This document shows, one piece after another, positions 34,841-46,353 of a stretch of 64,000 nucleotides of DNA. This stretch comes from Edaphochlamys debaryana. Taxonomy: Eukaryota; Chlorophyta; Chlorophyceae; Chlamydomonadales. The translations under genes were made by a program, and so were the position numbers. Location of the stretch: positions 62,001 to 126,000 of the forward strand of contig JAEHOE010000194.1 in the NCBI GenBank assembly GCA_016858145.1, written 5' to 3'. The notes beneath the pieces are model-generated. The model was not told the DNA's origin. It did not search any database and saw nothing but the letters and a program-made list of their open reading frames with translations. How positions within the stretch are numbered: position 1 is the stretch's first letter; every line of letters starts with the position of its first letter.

Positions 34841-35502
34841 CAGCCCGCTGCATGCTTGATGACGCCTCCGTAGGCACGCGCCAGCTTGTGAACAGAGCCC
34901 AAGCCTCCGACATGCTTCTCCGCAACACTCATCTGGCTCTGATGCGCGGGAGCGGGAGCACAGTTCCGGCGGCGGTGGCGGCCTGGTTGTCGATATGAAG
35001 ACCGAGACGGGAAACGGTGAGGGACGGTGTGTGCGCTCCGGGACGGGTGCGCCGCGCCCTGAACCTGGGTCTGGCGCCGGAGACGGAAGATTTGCACGTC
35101 AGATAGCTCCGTGGTCAGGTGCGCCCCGCCGAGGACACGGAAGGAGAGAGGGGGGAAAGAGCGCGGCCTACCCGTCATGCTTCCCTCCGACCTGTGTGTG
35201 CATGGCCCTCTCCCAGGCGCGGTGCTTCGCCTTGAGGAGGGAAACGGGTCCGACCCCGAGACGAACGTGGATCGGGCGGCTTCTCGGGACGCCTCGTCTT
35301 CGCCGTCCTGGGTGGGTGACTGGGCTGGGTGGCTTGTTCTCTGTGGTCGGCGTAACTCCTGTCAAATCTAGGCAGACCACCGCAGCCAGCAGTACGCCCT
35401 GTACGGGCAGGATACATGCAAGCGGCTGTGTGTACCACTACTCATGTTCGCCGCTGCAGGTGCTGACCCCCTGTGTTTGCCCTTCACTGCCCCCTGCCAC
35501 AG

Positions 35503-37694
35503 ATGGATGATGGCTCTGCAGGAGGCCCCCCCCAGGGCGAGGGCAACCTCACCCACGCGTCCATCGGGGCCGTGGCTGAGGCATCTCAGCCAAAGGCAGC
35601 GTCCAAGCCGGCTTCTGCGGCTCCGACAGAGGCTGCAGATGCCCAGGATGCTGACGAAGGAACGGTGGCAGCAGCCCTGGCTGCAGCGGCGGGGGTTCTA
35701 GCAGACGGCCCTGCTGTGGCCGACCCCGCCACTGACGGAGCCATGGACGCCGGTGCTGCGGTGGACGCAACCGGCTGCTCCCCCAAGCCGCGCTGGAACA
35801 GGGAGGACGCCCTCCGGGCGATCCATGCGGCGGCGAAGCGGGATAAGGAGCGGGCCGTGGCCGCAGCGCTCAAAGAGGCGGCGCGGGTGCACGAGGAGGA
35901 GATGGCGCAGGCGCTCAAAGACGCGGACCGCGAGCGCGGGGAGGCGCTCGAGATGCTCCGCGGCGAGCTCCGCCGCGAGCGGGAGGAGCGCCAGCACCTG
36001 GAGAACGAGGTCACGGAGCTCAAGTCCAAGCTCACCGCGGCCAAGCGCTCCGCGTGCAACCGCGTCCTGCAGCTGCAGAAGGTGAGGGCACTTGCAACAC
36101 CCCACCCAAATGCCCAGAGCCTTACGTCTCAGTCACTTGACAGCAGCCCGATTCAAGGTTTGCACCTCGTGGCCCGACACTTCCTGACTCGGACCCTGTC
36201 CCCATCTCCTTCCCTACTCCCTTTCCAACCAGGACGTGTCGGACCTGAACGCCAAGCTGGGCCTGGCCACCGACTTCTTCAACAAGGAGCACGACGAGGT
36301 CGCGCGGCTGCAGCGCAAGCTGGGCGCCTCGGAGCAGGCGCAGGCGCAGCTGTCGGAGATGGTGCAGCAGCTGGTCCGCACGCGCGGGGCCGCGGTGGAC
36401 CCCACGGCCGCGCTCTCTGCACTCGCGGCAGTCGCTGCATCGACCGCTGCCTTGGAAGACGCAGCCGCCCCCGCGGCCGGCAATGCTGACGTGTCCGGCG
36501 CCGTTGTGCCCACTGGCGCGGGCGACAGCAACAATGGCGCGTCGGGCAGCAACCCCTGCTCGGGCGACGAGGCGGACCGGCTGCAGCGCCCTTCGCCCCC
36601 ACCGGCTGGGCTCATGAAGACCGGGTCGCCACCCCCGGGCGTCCTCGGGGAGGCGGCCAGGGCCAAGGCTGCGGCCAAGCCCCAGGTGGTGCACGTCATC
36701 CACCAGAAGCCGCCCCAGGGCTTCCGCGGCCCGACGCTGGGTACCGTCAGGCCCGCCGCGCCGCCCGCCCACCGCGAGCACCGCATGTCAGACCCGGGGA
36801 TGCAGAGCCCGCTGGCGGTCGTCGCCGCGGCCGCAGCGGCGGTGCAGCAGCGCGACCGGGAGCGTGAGCTGCTGGCGGCCCGGCAGCGGGAGGTCCGCGA
36901 GGCGACTCGGGAGGCCGCCCTGCGCGAGCTGGCGGGTTGCGATGACGGCGAGACCGCCCCGCCGCTGAATCTGGGCACAGTTCGCCACGCCTCTGCCTCC
37001 GGCCTGGTGGTCCTACAGCAGGGGCCTGTGGGGCCGCGTCCTCTGGGGCCGCTCGTGCTGACGCGGACCAGCGCTCCGGACCTGGGCGGGCCTGGCGGCG
37101 ACATGGGCCTCAATGAGGACGAGGGCATGACCGGAGGCGCCCAGCTGCCCATGCAGTTCCAGGTGGGATTTGGGTTCCGGCCTGGGTTGAGACGAGGTCA
37201 AAGAGCCATGGGAGCTCTGGTGTAACCCCGGAGAGCACCGCTGCTTCAGGTCCTGACTCTACAGTTGGGAAGGCAGCGGAGGGGGCCGGAGCAGCGACTG
37301 CCCTTGTGCAGTGACTGAGCTCGCCCTGTGCCCTGCGTCCACCCGTTGAACCCCTGCACCCCCCCGCCCCGCTCACCCCCACCTCCCGCAGCTGAGGCAC
37401 CAGTCGCACCTGCGCCCGCAGCCCCTGCAGGCCATCATGCGCCCCGCGCAGATGCAAGGGGGCATGGGCGCCACGGGGCCCGTGCCCTCGGCCCGGGCGG
37501 GCCCGGGCGGGGTCGGCACGGGCCTGGCCCTGCTGGCGGAGGCGGCTGACGGCGGCTGGCCCCAGCAGGGTGGCCCGGTCCTTCAGCTGCAGCACGTGGG
37601 TGCCAATGGGCCCAACGGCGACGCGGCGCAGAGGCTCGACGTGGTCGCGGCCCGGCTGCGCCTGGCGCAGATCCTCCGCAACGGCGGCTACTGA
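35503..37694 (+). CDS. Unassigned coiled-coil protein, Ala/Pro/Gly-rich
   Basis: Exons 35503-36081, 36233-37162 and 37392-37694 give 603 codons plus stop. The family is not recognised. The first 90 or so residues are Ala/Asp-rich and disordered-looking. Residues about 100-195 form a strongly charged heptad-type coiled coil (RDKERAVAAALKEAARVHEEE, then REREERQHLENEVTELKSKL). It continues after the intron with NAKLGLATDFFNKEHDEVARL and EQAQAQLSEMVQQL. A second short helix (about residues 440-475) has QQRDRERELLAARQREVREA. Between and after these are Pro/Gly-rich low-complexity segments, and the C-terminus returns to a helical stretch (DVVAARLRLAQILRNGGY). There is no signal peptide or membrane segment, so a cytosolic or nuclear scaffold is possible. 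ATG 35503 is chosen because the frame upstream lacks coding bias; it directly follows an acceptor-like CCACAG, so a 5' UTR intron is likely. Confidence 0.75.
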
Positions 37695-40561
37695 GGCGGG
37701 TGCGGCAGGAGAGACGGGATGGAGCAGCAGTGGCGGCCAAGGGCGGCCGGCAGAACTTGCATCGTGAGAGAATCTGGGAGCGTTTGTGGCAGCTTGGCGG
37801 GTGTGGGGCGCGTTTGAGTGCCAGTGTCGCGTGGCACGGGTCGTGCTGGCTTACGGCGTCCAGTAAGCGAGGGAATTGACAACCAGACAACAACGACGCA
37901 GGAGCGCAGAGAACTTAGCGACTGGACAGGACTTGGCTGGGGTTTGCCAGTGTTGCATACTCTTCGTTGCTTCGTTGTCAGCAGACAGGGGGCGGCCCTG
38001 GGTCTGCAACTCTGCTCTGCCGCTATCAGCTCCCCCCAATACCTGAACAGAAAGTCTTTTCGTGCGTGAGCGGCGGGGCGGGTCCCGCACTCCTCAGAAC
38101 TTGAGTGTCCGTGTTTGTGCTGCGCTCGTGCTGTTCAGTGCCACAACCGCTTTGAGAATGCCGCACGGCGGTTGCCTGCGCACATGTCTGCTCGGCGGGG
38201 GCGCGGCAGGGGGAATGCAGTGCCGACATTCTGCGCACATTCTTGGCCGTGGACCCGTTTGCCGGGATTTTGTGATTCAGAACTGGCGGGGCTCTTGGAA
38301 CAATTGCTGGTTGCGGGCGCGTGTCGTGCTCCTGCGACTGCAGCCCAGTTGGATGGTGGAGAGTTGGTGTGGTGGTATTATCCGAGCGTGGGTGAACCCT
38401 TGCATGCGTCTGGTTTCGCGACTCGCCCCGGAGTCTTTTGGCCAGCGTATGCTCTACTCTGCCACGACCCCGTATCATGGCCTTGCGGTGGGTTTAAAGT
38501 GTCACGGCACCTTACGCACATAGAACCGCGAATGGGGCTCCGTGCTTTACGCTGCTACGAGGATGCCTCTGCGGACGTGCGCATTATGTGTCGAACGGTG
38601 AGTCATGGAACAGTAGGACTGGAGTCTGGAGCCCGTAGTGCTTTTGTGGACTGTCGTCCTTCTAGAGCCGCACGTTTTACTGTGCGGGCCTGTACAGCAG
38701 GGTCTCGGCGTTACGAGGGCTCGCTTGAACAAGCGAATAACCGTTTGGGATAGGTACTTATCACGCAAGTGCTGGTTGCTGGCACTTGCGCTTTCCTCAT
38801 TAACGCGGCAGGGTTCGAAATGCAGATTGCGGTTGCCTGTGGGGCCGATGGCTGCTCGGAGTGTGGCTGGGGGCTAGCACTGCTGCCGGGGCATCACTTG
38901 ATGTCCTAGTGGTATCGTTACACAATAAGCTGGTGGGCGTGTTCCCGTGGTTCTGTGAGGGCAGTGAGGGTTTGATCTTTGCGCGCCACACGCACTTGTC
39001 TTGTTTGCTTGCTACTACGCGCCCTTGGCATTATATATCGGCGTTTGCACCTGCGCGGCGCCTATGTACTATAACTCACCACGTCTTCTGCATGACCACC
39101 CTACTTGTGGCTCCTGTCATGAGCCGCTCCCCTTCTCGACTCAGACGTCCATTTGCTTTGTTCGGCCGACTCTGCCAGTCTTATTCCCATGCCCCCCCTG
39201 TGGAGCCATGCCTCGAAGTATTGCCAAGGGTTAGCTCGCCACACTACTGGTGGGTGGCTTGGGGAGCTGGGAAGCGCGATGGATGCGTTCAGGCGGGGTT
39301 CTCCGGGGTTGCCTGAAGAGCCGAGTACTGCAGGTTGATGGAGGCGGATGGCATGGAGGGGTGTGGCGAGCTGTGCGACTGGTTCGTGGTGGCAGCTGGT
39401 TGGTGGTGATGCATGGGTGGTTCCATATCTGGCTTGTTCACGGTTGTGGCGCAGCGCTATAGTTCGTGCGCTTGTTCGTCCACTTGAGTTTGCTGTTCTG
39501 GTGCTGTGCGATCAGCCCTCTGGCGCATTGTATCCTGGCGCTGGCGCATCCTGTGCGTCCCAAGGGCCTGTACGGTGTCCAACTCGTGTTGAGCGGTTGC
39601 CATGTTGTGTCTATTAGGGGAAGCCCGCATAACCAGTCGAGGGGCGTGGCGGGAGGCCGGCCGGTGCGGATGTAAGGCTGCGCGGCGGGTCTACCGTATC
39701 TATCTACCCCTGCCATGTGATCTCCATCTGTGTCCCTGCAAGGGCCAGCAAGGTTGCATGCTTGCAAGGAGTTACCCGCCTTCGCATGAGCCCCGCGCCC
39801 CACCATACCGCTGACGAGGCGGCCTGTGCAGGCGCTCCCGATCCGAACTGCAGCCCTGCGCAGTCCCGCACCGCGCCCAGCCCATTCACTTGTGTACCGA
39901 CGTACAAACCTAATCAAGGGTGTCTGATGCATGAGGCGCTCTAACAATAGTTTGGGCACAAGCGGGAAGGTTGAACGCCCAAACATGTCGGCCCACGCAC
40001 GCACGCCGACACGGGGTAATCCCGGGGGGCTTCGCCGCCCGAAGAGCCCCCAAAAGGGCTGAAAACTCATTGTGGACAGAGAGAGCGCATCCTCCAAATG
40101 TACAAGGTAGAGAGTGGAGCGGTGAGATTAAGCGGAGTGATTATTAGATTGAGAAGCAAAGGATTATGGGGCCACTTCAGGCCCTAAGGAAGGAAGGGCA
40201 CTAGGCCCCAAAAGAGATCACCACGACGGCCGACAAGGAAAAGAGAGAAGGCAGCGAACGGGAAGTTGCGTAGTCCCCACTGCCTCAGGAGACGGGCCTT
40301 TACCCACGTCAATGCCCAGCTGCCCCCTGGCTGCCCGCCCCCGCCCACACACTTGCATACTCTACCAAGCCCCACCCAATACCGCATCCAAATGCAGTTG
40401 TACTGTTCAAGCTCAGACTCTTACGCAGCCATCTCCAGGAGCCGGTATAGCCTCCGGCGGTACAAAAGCGTTGGACTGGCCCCCAGCACGATCAATGGGT
40501 CCCAGCGGCGTGGGCAAGCCTTGCGGTCTTCATCAGGGACCACGTCCGCCAAGTAACGCTA
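37695..40561. other. Convergent intergenic region, AT-richer than its surroundings
   Basis: This region lies between the 3' ends of the coiled-coil gene (plus) and the transporter gene (minus). About 38.1-39.5 kb is visibly less GC-rich than the rest. A 212-codon open frame at 38115-38753 (plus) lacks GC3 bias and any recognisable motif. A small inverted repeat (GGGGGGCTTCGCCGCCCGAAGAGCCCCC) lies near 40023-40051. Part of the region must be 3' UTR of one or both genes. Confidence 0.55.
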
Positions 40562-43500
40562 CTATCCATCGTGTGCGTCCCGGCCCTGGTCTCGCACGAG
40601 TTCCCGCGCCACGTCGCTCGATGTCCGCTCAGGCCCCGTGGCCGGCCGCGCTCCGCCTCCAGAGCTGGGCGCCGACGACGGCAGCAAGCCAGCGGCGGCC
40701 GCGGCCGCTGCTACCGCCGCCACCAGGTCCTTCCGGCTGCTGGCGCCAGCCAGGCCACCAGCGGCGGCGGAGCCAGCTGTAGGTGCATCGGCAGAAGCAG
40801 TGGTGGCGGCGGTGGGTGTAAACTCTCCGGCGGCGGCGGTCGCTGCTGCCGCCACGGCCGCCGTCAGGTCCTTGCGGCTGCTTACCACGCTGGGGCTTCG
40901 GCTGCCGCCTCGCGAGTTGCAGCGCGAGACACAGCGGGACACGGCGCGGCTGAGGCCGCCCGCGCCGCTGACGCGCCGCAGAAGGACCCAGAAGCCGTAC
41001 GTCTGACCGCCGCGCACCATGTCCGACAGCACCTCGCTGTACGTCGGCGGTGGCGGCGGCTCGCACTCGCACTCGGCGTGACCGGAGGGCGTGAGGTGCA
41101 GGGTGGCGGCGGCACGCTCGCGGGCGACGGAGAGGGCGTGGCGGAGCAGGCCCTGTCGCTGGGGGCCGGGACTGCTGGGCTGCGAGGGCGCCGAGCGGGG
41201 CGATGCGCCGCCCTCGCTCCGGTGGTGCAGGGACGCCAGCAGCGCCTTGAGCGGGCTGGAGCCTGATGAGGGGTGTCCGTCGGCGCTGTGCCTCGCCGCG
41301 CTGGCGAAGGCGCTCAGCAAGCCCTCGCCCTCTCCGTGACCCGCGCCGCCTCCATCATTGCTGAGCCGCGGCGCACTCGTGATGACATCAGGCTCAGCCA
41401 CCACAGGCCCTTCTTCCGCCCGCACCGCTCCATGGTCACCACACTCCGCGTCGTCCGGTGCATCCTTGCCGCCGCCCCCCTTCCAGCCAGCTGCGATCTC
41501 CGTGCAGCGGCGGCGGCGGCTCCGCAGGGCCAGGGCCAGATCTACGGCGGCCAGGACGGCCCAGCCCGCGGCGAGGCCGGCGGACAGCACGGCCCACATG
41601 CGGGTGGGTCCCAGGCGGTCGTGCAGCAGAGCCCCCACCAGGCCGCCGGAGCCGCTGGCGACGCCGTTCCACACCGCCTGCATCAGGCCCTGCAGCGGGG
41701 TTGGGCACAAATCGCAGGATGTGAGCGTCAGGTAGCCAACCGCGAAGGGTATTAGGCGAAGGGCTTGGGGAAAGGGACCTTGGCAGGTTGGCAGTTCTCG
41801 TCTGCACATGAAGGCCCAAGAAAGCGGCCCGCCCACCCCCTCCGTCCCGCCCACCTGCATGGTTGCCTGCAGCTCCGGGGGCGCCACCCGCTTGCAGTGC
41901 ACCGCCGATGCGCCCCAGCACATGGCGAACGTGAAGCCGTGGAGCAGCTGCGGGCGGCACGGCAGCGGCGGCCTCATCCATGACCGCTATAAGCAGCACT
42001 CACTTGCCTTTCCCTGAAAGCCCGTTCTACACTCGAGGTGCCTGCCATCCCATCGAACCACCTCCCCACCTCCACGGGGAGCACCACCCAGGGTACACCC
42101 GGCAGCGCCGGCAGGGCCGCGTACGCCGCCAGCCTCAGCACCAGGGCGCCCAGAGAGGCGTGCAGGACGGCGGTGGTGGACACGCGCGCCGCCAGGGCCT
42201 GCTGGCAGGCGAACACCGGCACCTCGGCCACACAGTTCATCTGTGGAGGGGGTTGACCGGGATGGAGTTGGGGAGTTGAGGAGCAGAGGAGCAGAGAGGG
42301 TATGCTGAGAAGGGCGGCCGCGGGGGAGAGGAGGAGGTGGACTGAACATGGCAACACACGGTGCCCTTCCCAAAGTGGCGGTGGCTCTCACCCACCCCCA
42401 CCGGGACCCTCCGCACGCCCCCCCCCCGCCCCACCATGAGCATGAGCCCCTGCAGCGCGTGGCTGGCGCCCAGCTCCGCCACGTAGATGAGCAGCCACGT
42501 GCCGATGAGGCCTGGGGAACGGCGATGCAGACAAGGAGTGCTGGTATCGTGTGCCCTCCACGACGCTGCCGGAAGCCTCTGCAGTAGTGCCGGGAGCCTG
42601 CGCTCCTTCGCCAAGCCAGACACGCCCCCCCCTCGCTCCGCTCCCCACCTGCCCCGAAGCCCAGCAGGTAGACCTTGGCCAGGAACAGCCACACCTCGGA
42701 GCTGGACAGCAGCGTCCCGCAGCGCCGCAGGAAGCCCGCGCTGCGCCCGCAGCACGCCGCCTCGCAGCTGGGCGAGCTGTCGCCGCTGCCCGCGTCGCCG
42801 CCCTCGCCCTCGCCCGTGCCCTCGCTCGCCCGAGCCTTGGCCCCGGGCCTGGCTCCTCCAGGCCCAGCGCCCCCGCCGCTCAGGCTCTTGCTTCCCCGCC
42901 TGGCCTTTGCCCCCGGCCCGGACCCCGACCCCGACCTAGCGCCTGCGTCGGCCGTGGCGGCGCCAGCAGCAGCGGCGGCTGCGGAGGAGGCGCGCGACAG
43001 CGACAGCGCCACCGAGGCCATGGAGCCCATGGAGCGGCGGCTGCGGCTGAGCGGGATGAAGCCCGTGGTGGCGTGCACGTGGTAGAGGCTGAGGCCGTCG
43101 GAGCCGTCGCGGGTGAGGTCCAGGCTGGAGGCGGAGGCGGAGGCGGGGGTAAGGGGGGCGGGGGTAAGGGTGCTGGTGCCGGACCAGGAGGAGAGACCGA
43201 CGCCGGACCATGACACGCGCGCGGCGCTGCCGCGGAGCCGGGGCGGCAGTGCGGAAGTCGGGGCAGTGGGGGCGGTAAAGGCGGTGGTGGAGGCGGTAGG
43301 GGCCGGTTGGGAGATGGTGGCAGCGGTGGGGTAGCCAGCGGCGTTGGTAACGAGGCGGGTCGCCAGGAGGCAAGCGTCCTCGCCGTCGTCGTCGTCAGCC
43401 TCGCCCTCGGCCTCGCCCATGCCGGTGGCAGGACGCGGAGAGGGTGCGGGTCTGCGAAGGGAAGCGGCGTAGCGGCGGGAAGCCTCCCAGGCGGCGAAGC

Positions 43501-45522
43501 TGGGGGCCGCGGCGAAGTCTGGCGGCGGCACAGCTGCCACTCCGTCGGCGTCCTGCCACTCGGGCAGCGGCACCGGAGGCAGCGGCTGGAAAGGGGAGGC
43601 GCCACCTGAGGCGCTGTCAGATCCCAGGCCCGAGTCGGCGCCGAAGTCCGCAATCAGCTCGTGACGCAGCATCTGCTGCAGCTGCGACGATCCCAGCGCG
43701 TTGTCGTCTGCGTCCTGCATTCGCTGCTCCTGGTGGTGCGGCTCGCTAGGATACTCTACTTGCTGCTGCTGCGGCGGCTGCTGCGACTGGGGCTGCTGAT
43801 CCTCTACAGCGAGTGGACTGTGGCTGCGGGCAGCGCCCGAGGCCATGGCGGCGAGCGAGGGGGAGCTGCTGGAGTGGGGCAGGGCAGCGGCGGCTCGGGT
43901 CGAGGGACCGGACAGGCCGGAGCGGCGGGGCTGGCCCGGGGCCGGGAGGTGGTGGGGCCCCGCCTGGGGGCGGGAGTGGGGCGCTAGCGGGCTGACGTGC
44001 GTGGCGAAGGGCGTGGCAGGTTGCGGGTGCAGGGCCTCCGGTTCGGGCGGCTGCTGTGCGGCGACGGCGGCGAAGGGCGAGGCGAGGGAGCGAGGAGCGC
44101 CGCGGGGAGAGGCCAGGCGCACGCCGCCGGCAGAGGTACGGATCGGGGAGAGGTCGGTGCGAGAGACGAGGGGCAGCAGAGCAGCAGAGAGAGGCGTGGC
44201 GTAGGGCTGTGGGCCTGGGCCACCGAAGGGGTCCGGGCTGCCGTACAGGTGGTCTCCGCGGAGCAGCGAGGCCTGCAGGAAGCCGAGGGCAACACATAGC
44301 AGGGGCGGCGAAGAAGTGAGGCATGCAAGCAAATGGTGACAGAGAAGTGCGTTCCCCACGTGAAGTCCCTGGGGCAGCGCAACCGACCGTTGCGGTTAAC
44401 AGTGAGGGCGTTACCTGCTAACATCACTTGAACGCCCGGACTTGCCGCCCCGTTGCCAATGCCACTCTTGCCCCTCTTGCCCCTCGCGTCGACCCCACCG
44501 TTTGATCCTTCTGCCTACCTTCTCCTCCACATGCTGCTCAGCCTCAGCGACCGCCGTGCCCCGTGCCTCGGTCTCCGCACTGGACACCTCACAGCTATCG
44601 TACTTCAGCCGCATCAGGACCAGTACGGCAGGTACGGTGAGGGCGCCGTACATGAGGAAGCTGGCGCCGTACCCGGCGGCGTCCAGCAGCGCACCAGCGC
44701 CAAAGGCGAGGCCGCCCCATCCGACGCTGCCCCAAAGCCGCTGCCCGCCGTAGCTGCCACCGCCCTGCACGCCAGCAACAGCTCTATCAGCGCCAAGCCG
44801 TGAGACTATGGTAGCATGGCCAGGGCATCCAGCTGGCAGACCGCCTGCGGTGCAGTGTGCGCGTGCGCATGTTGGTTCCCCAGACCCTCACCCTGTCCGC
44901 TGCCGCCACCACCAGGGCGTCCGCCAGCACTCCCGCGGGGGCTGCCAGGAAGTCGGACGCGAGCACAACCTGGGGGTGGTGGGGGGTGGGGGTGCGGTGG
45001 TACGGGGCTTTGGAGGCGAGGAGGCCGCGGGTGAAGTCTCAGCACGCTAGCCATTGGTTGTCGCTGCATCATCAAGCCCAGCCCGCTCCTCCCGCACCAT
45101 GCGCTCACCACCAGGAGCGCGACGAAGCCAGCGCCGCGAAGGGGCCACAGCGCCAGCCGCAGCCCCGCAGCCGCCACGAACGTCACCAGCATGAGCGCCT
45201 GTTGCAGTGGAGCGTCATCGGACAACCGCCCTCCGACCCGCCACAGCAAGCTCCCCCCCATGGCCCCAGCGGGCCCCTGCAGCTCTTTGCGTGGCTTGAC
45301 CGCTAGCCCTGTGCAGCGACCACCCGCTGTGACGCACCCTACCTTGTGGCAGCCCAGGCGGTCCCCCAGCGCGGGCAGTGCGAAGGACGCCGCGGCCGCC
45401 AGCCAGGGCCGCAGCGCCGAGATGACGCCCAGCTGCGCATCGCCGAAGCCCACCGAGTCGAAGAAGGGGTACAGGTAGGGCAGCAGGAAGACCGTGGAGC
45501 CGGCAGAGAGGAAGTACCAGGC
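40562..45522 (-). CDS. MFSD6-like major facilitator transporter with a giant central loop (first exon not found)
   Basis: Exons (minus): 45343-45522, 45109-45198, 44892-44969, 44519-44764, 42649-44272, 42435-42511, 42070-42240, 41855-41947, 40562-41689. They give 1228 codons plus stop in consistent phase. The MFS_1-like start (AWYFLSAGSTVFLLPYLYPF, then GVISALRPWLAAAASFALPALGDRLG) and the RLWGSVGWGGLAFGAG motif indicate the MFSD6-type major facilitator group. The substrate is unknown. The membrane core is split by one 541-codon exon, about 500 residues of which are Ser/Pro/Ala/Gln-rich low-complexity sequence before EVWLFLAKVYLLGFGAG. After the last helices a tail of about 300 residues contains two SSRKDL(T/V)AAVAAAA repeats. 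The first coding exon lies upstream of 45522: the in-frame run hits TAG at 45646-45648 without an ATG, and the acceptor CCCCAG fits at 45523. Confidence 0.85.
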
Positions 45523-46353
45523 CTGGGGGGAGGGGTTTTGCAGGGCTGGGTTGGCGGGCGGTGGCCAGGATGCTGGAGAGGGAACGGGGCCAGCAGCCTC
45601 GCCCGAGCAAGGGCGCCAGTCGTGCGGCACGGCCCGGAGGGGGCGCTAGCACCTCAAGAAGTTTTGCCGAGTTACAGGCACTTCTGCGCTTTCAATTCAG
45701 TCATATGGGTCCCGACGTCACAACGGGCTACTGCGCCGCGCGCGAAGTCGTCGACACATGGCAACCTGCATGCGCAACGCTACCGCGGGGGTAGCACAAA
45801 ACTTGGGCCGTGCGGCCCACCTTCGGCAGGTGTCGCTCCAGGAGAGCAACCCTGGCTGGTGCCGGGGCCATCGTGTGAGCTTCGTGGCGAGCTGTCAGCC
45901 CATGTGCCACATGCCAAGTGCCTCCGTCCCGACTTCCACTTCGCGGTCACGGCAGAGCATATGCCTACAGTGTCGTCTAGGCTTTGGGCACATCAGGGCT
46001 TCATACGCCCATGAGAGAAGGAGGTGGCATTCACTCGGCGCGAGTTATCGCGAGCAAGTAGCTATCACGTCGATCCACCAGCGACTATATGTACACAGTG
46101 TCATCAGATATCGAGGGTCACTGAGTGTCGGTGCGTGCGGCGTCTTCATCCAGGCCAGTTCCGGCAGCAGCCGTACCGCCCGGGACGACAGCGTTCCGCC
46201 GTCGAGGCAGCCAGCAAGCGGCCCTGGCTCGGTATTACACGCACGCCGTTTTCAGCTAAGCCATTTGCACGCAGCTGCAACCGAGGCTGCCCCTCGCCCG
46301 TCCTCGAACCCGCCGCCACGCAACCCCCTTCACCAAGACCACTAGAGAGCCGG
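45523..46353. other. Gap holding the missing transporter 5' exon and the TMEM19 3' UTR
   Basis: Both neighbours are on the minus strand, so TMEM19 ends here and the transporter begins here. Coding bias is absent, consistent with a very short first transporter exon that I could not place. A minus-strand ATG near 45699 opens only ten codons, and its nearest donor (GTAACT) is in the wrong phase. Confidence 0.5.
45672..45676 (-). terminator. Candidate polyadenylation word TGTAA for TMEM19
   Basis: Minus-strand TGTAA lies about 680 nt past the TMEM19 stop and just before the transporter coding exons. Positional inference only. Confidence 0.35.

Larger units (their letters stand above)
32271..35502. 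other. Intergenic region with several diverged repeat pairs
   Basis: No gene is supported in this 3.2-kb stretch. It carries the repeat pairs at 32466/34533 and 33146/33490. A shorter pair, GACAACGGGGCGnAGTGCCGCGG, occurs at about 32852 and 33064. The 5' UTR of the next gene may be spliced, since ATG 35503 directly follows a CCACAG acceptor-like word. Confidence 0.55.

Noticed and set aside
38115..38753. 212-codon plus-strand ORF as a gene
   Set aside because: No GC3 bias, no motif and no splice context; kept only as a composition anomaly.
42880..43653. Long Pro/Arg-rich ORFs on both strands within the transporter exon
   Set aside because: They are shadows of GC-rich low-complexity coding sequence; only the minus-strand frame connects in phase with the membrane exons.
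45523..45630. N-terminal extension of the transporter from 45630
   Set aside because: The apparent start is GTG, not ATG. The run is closed by TAG at 45646-45648, and a good CCCCAG acceptor lies at the exon start.
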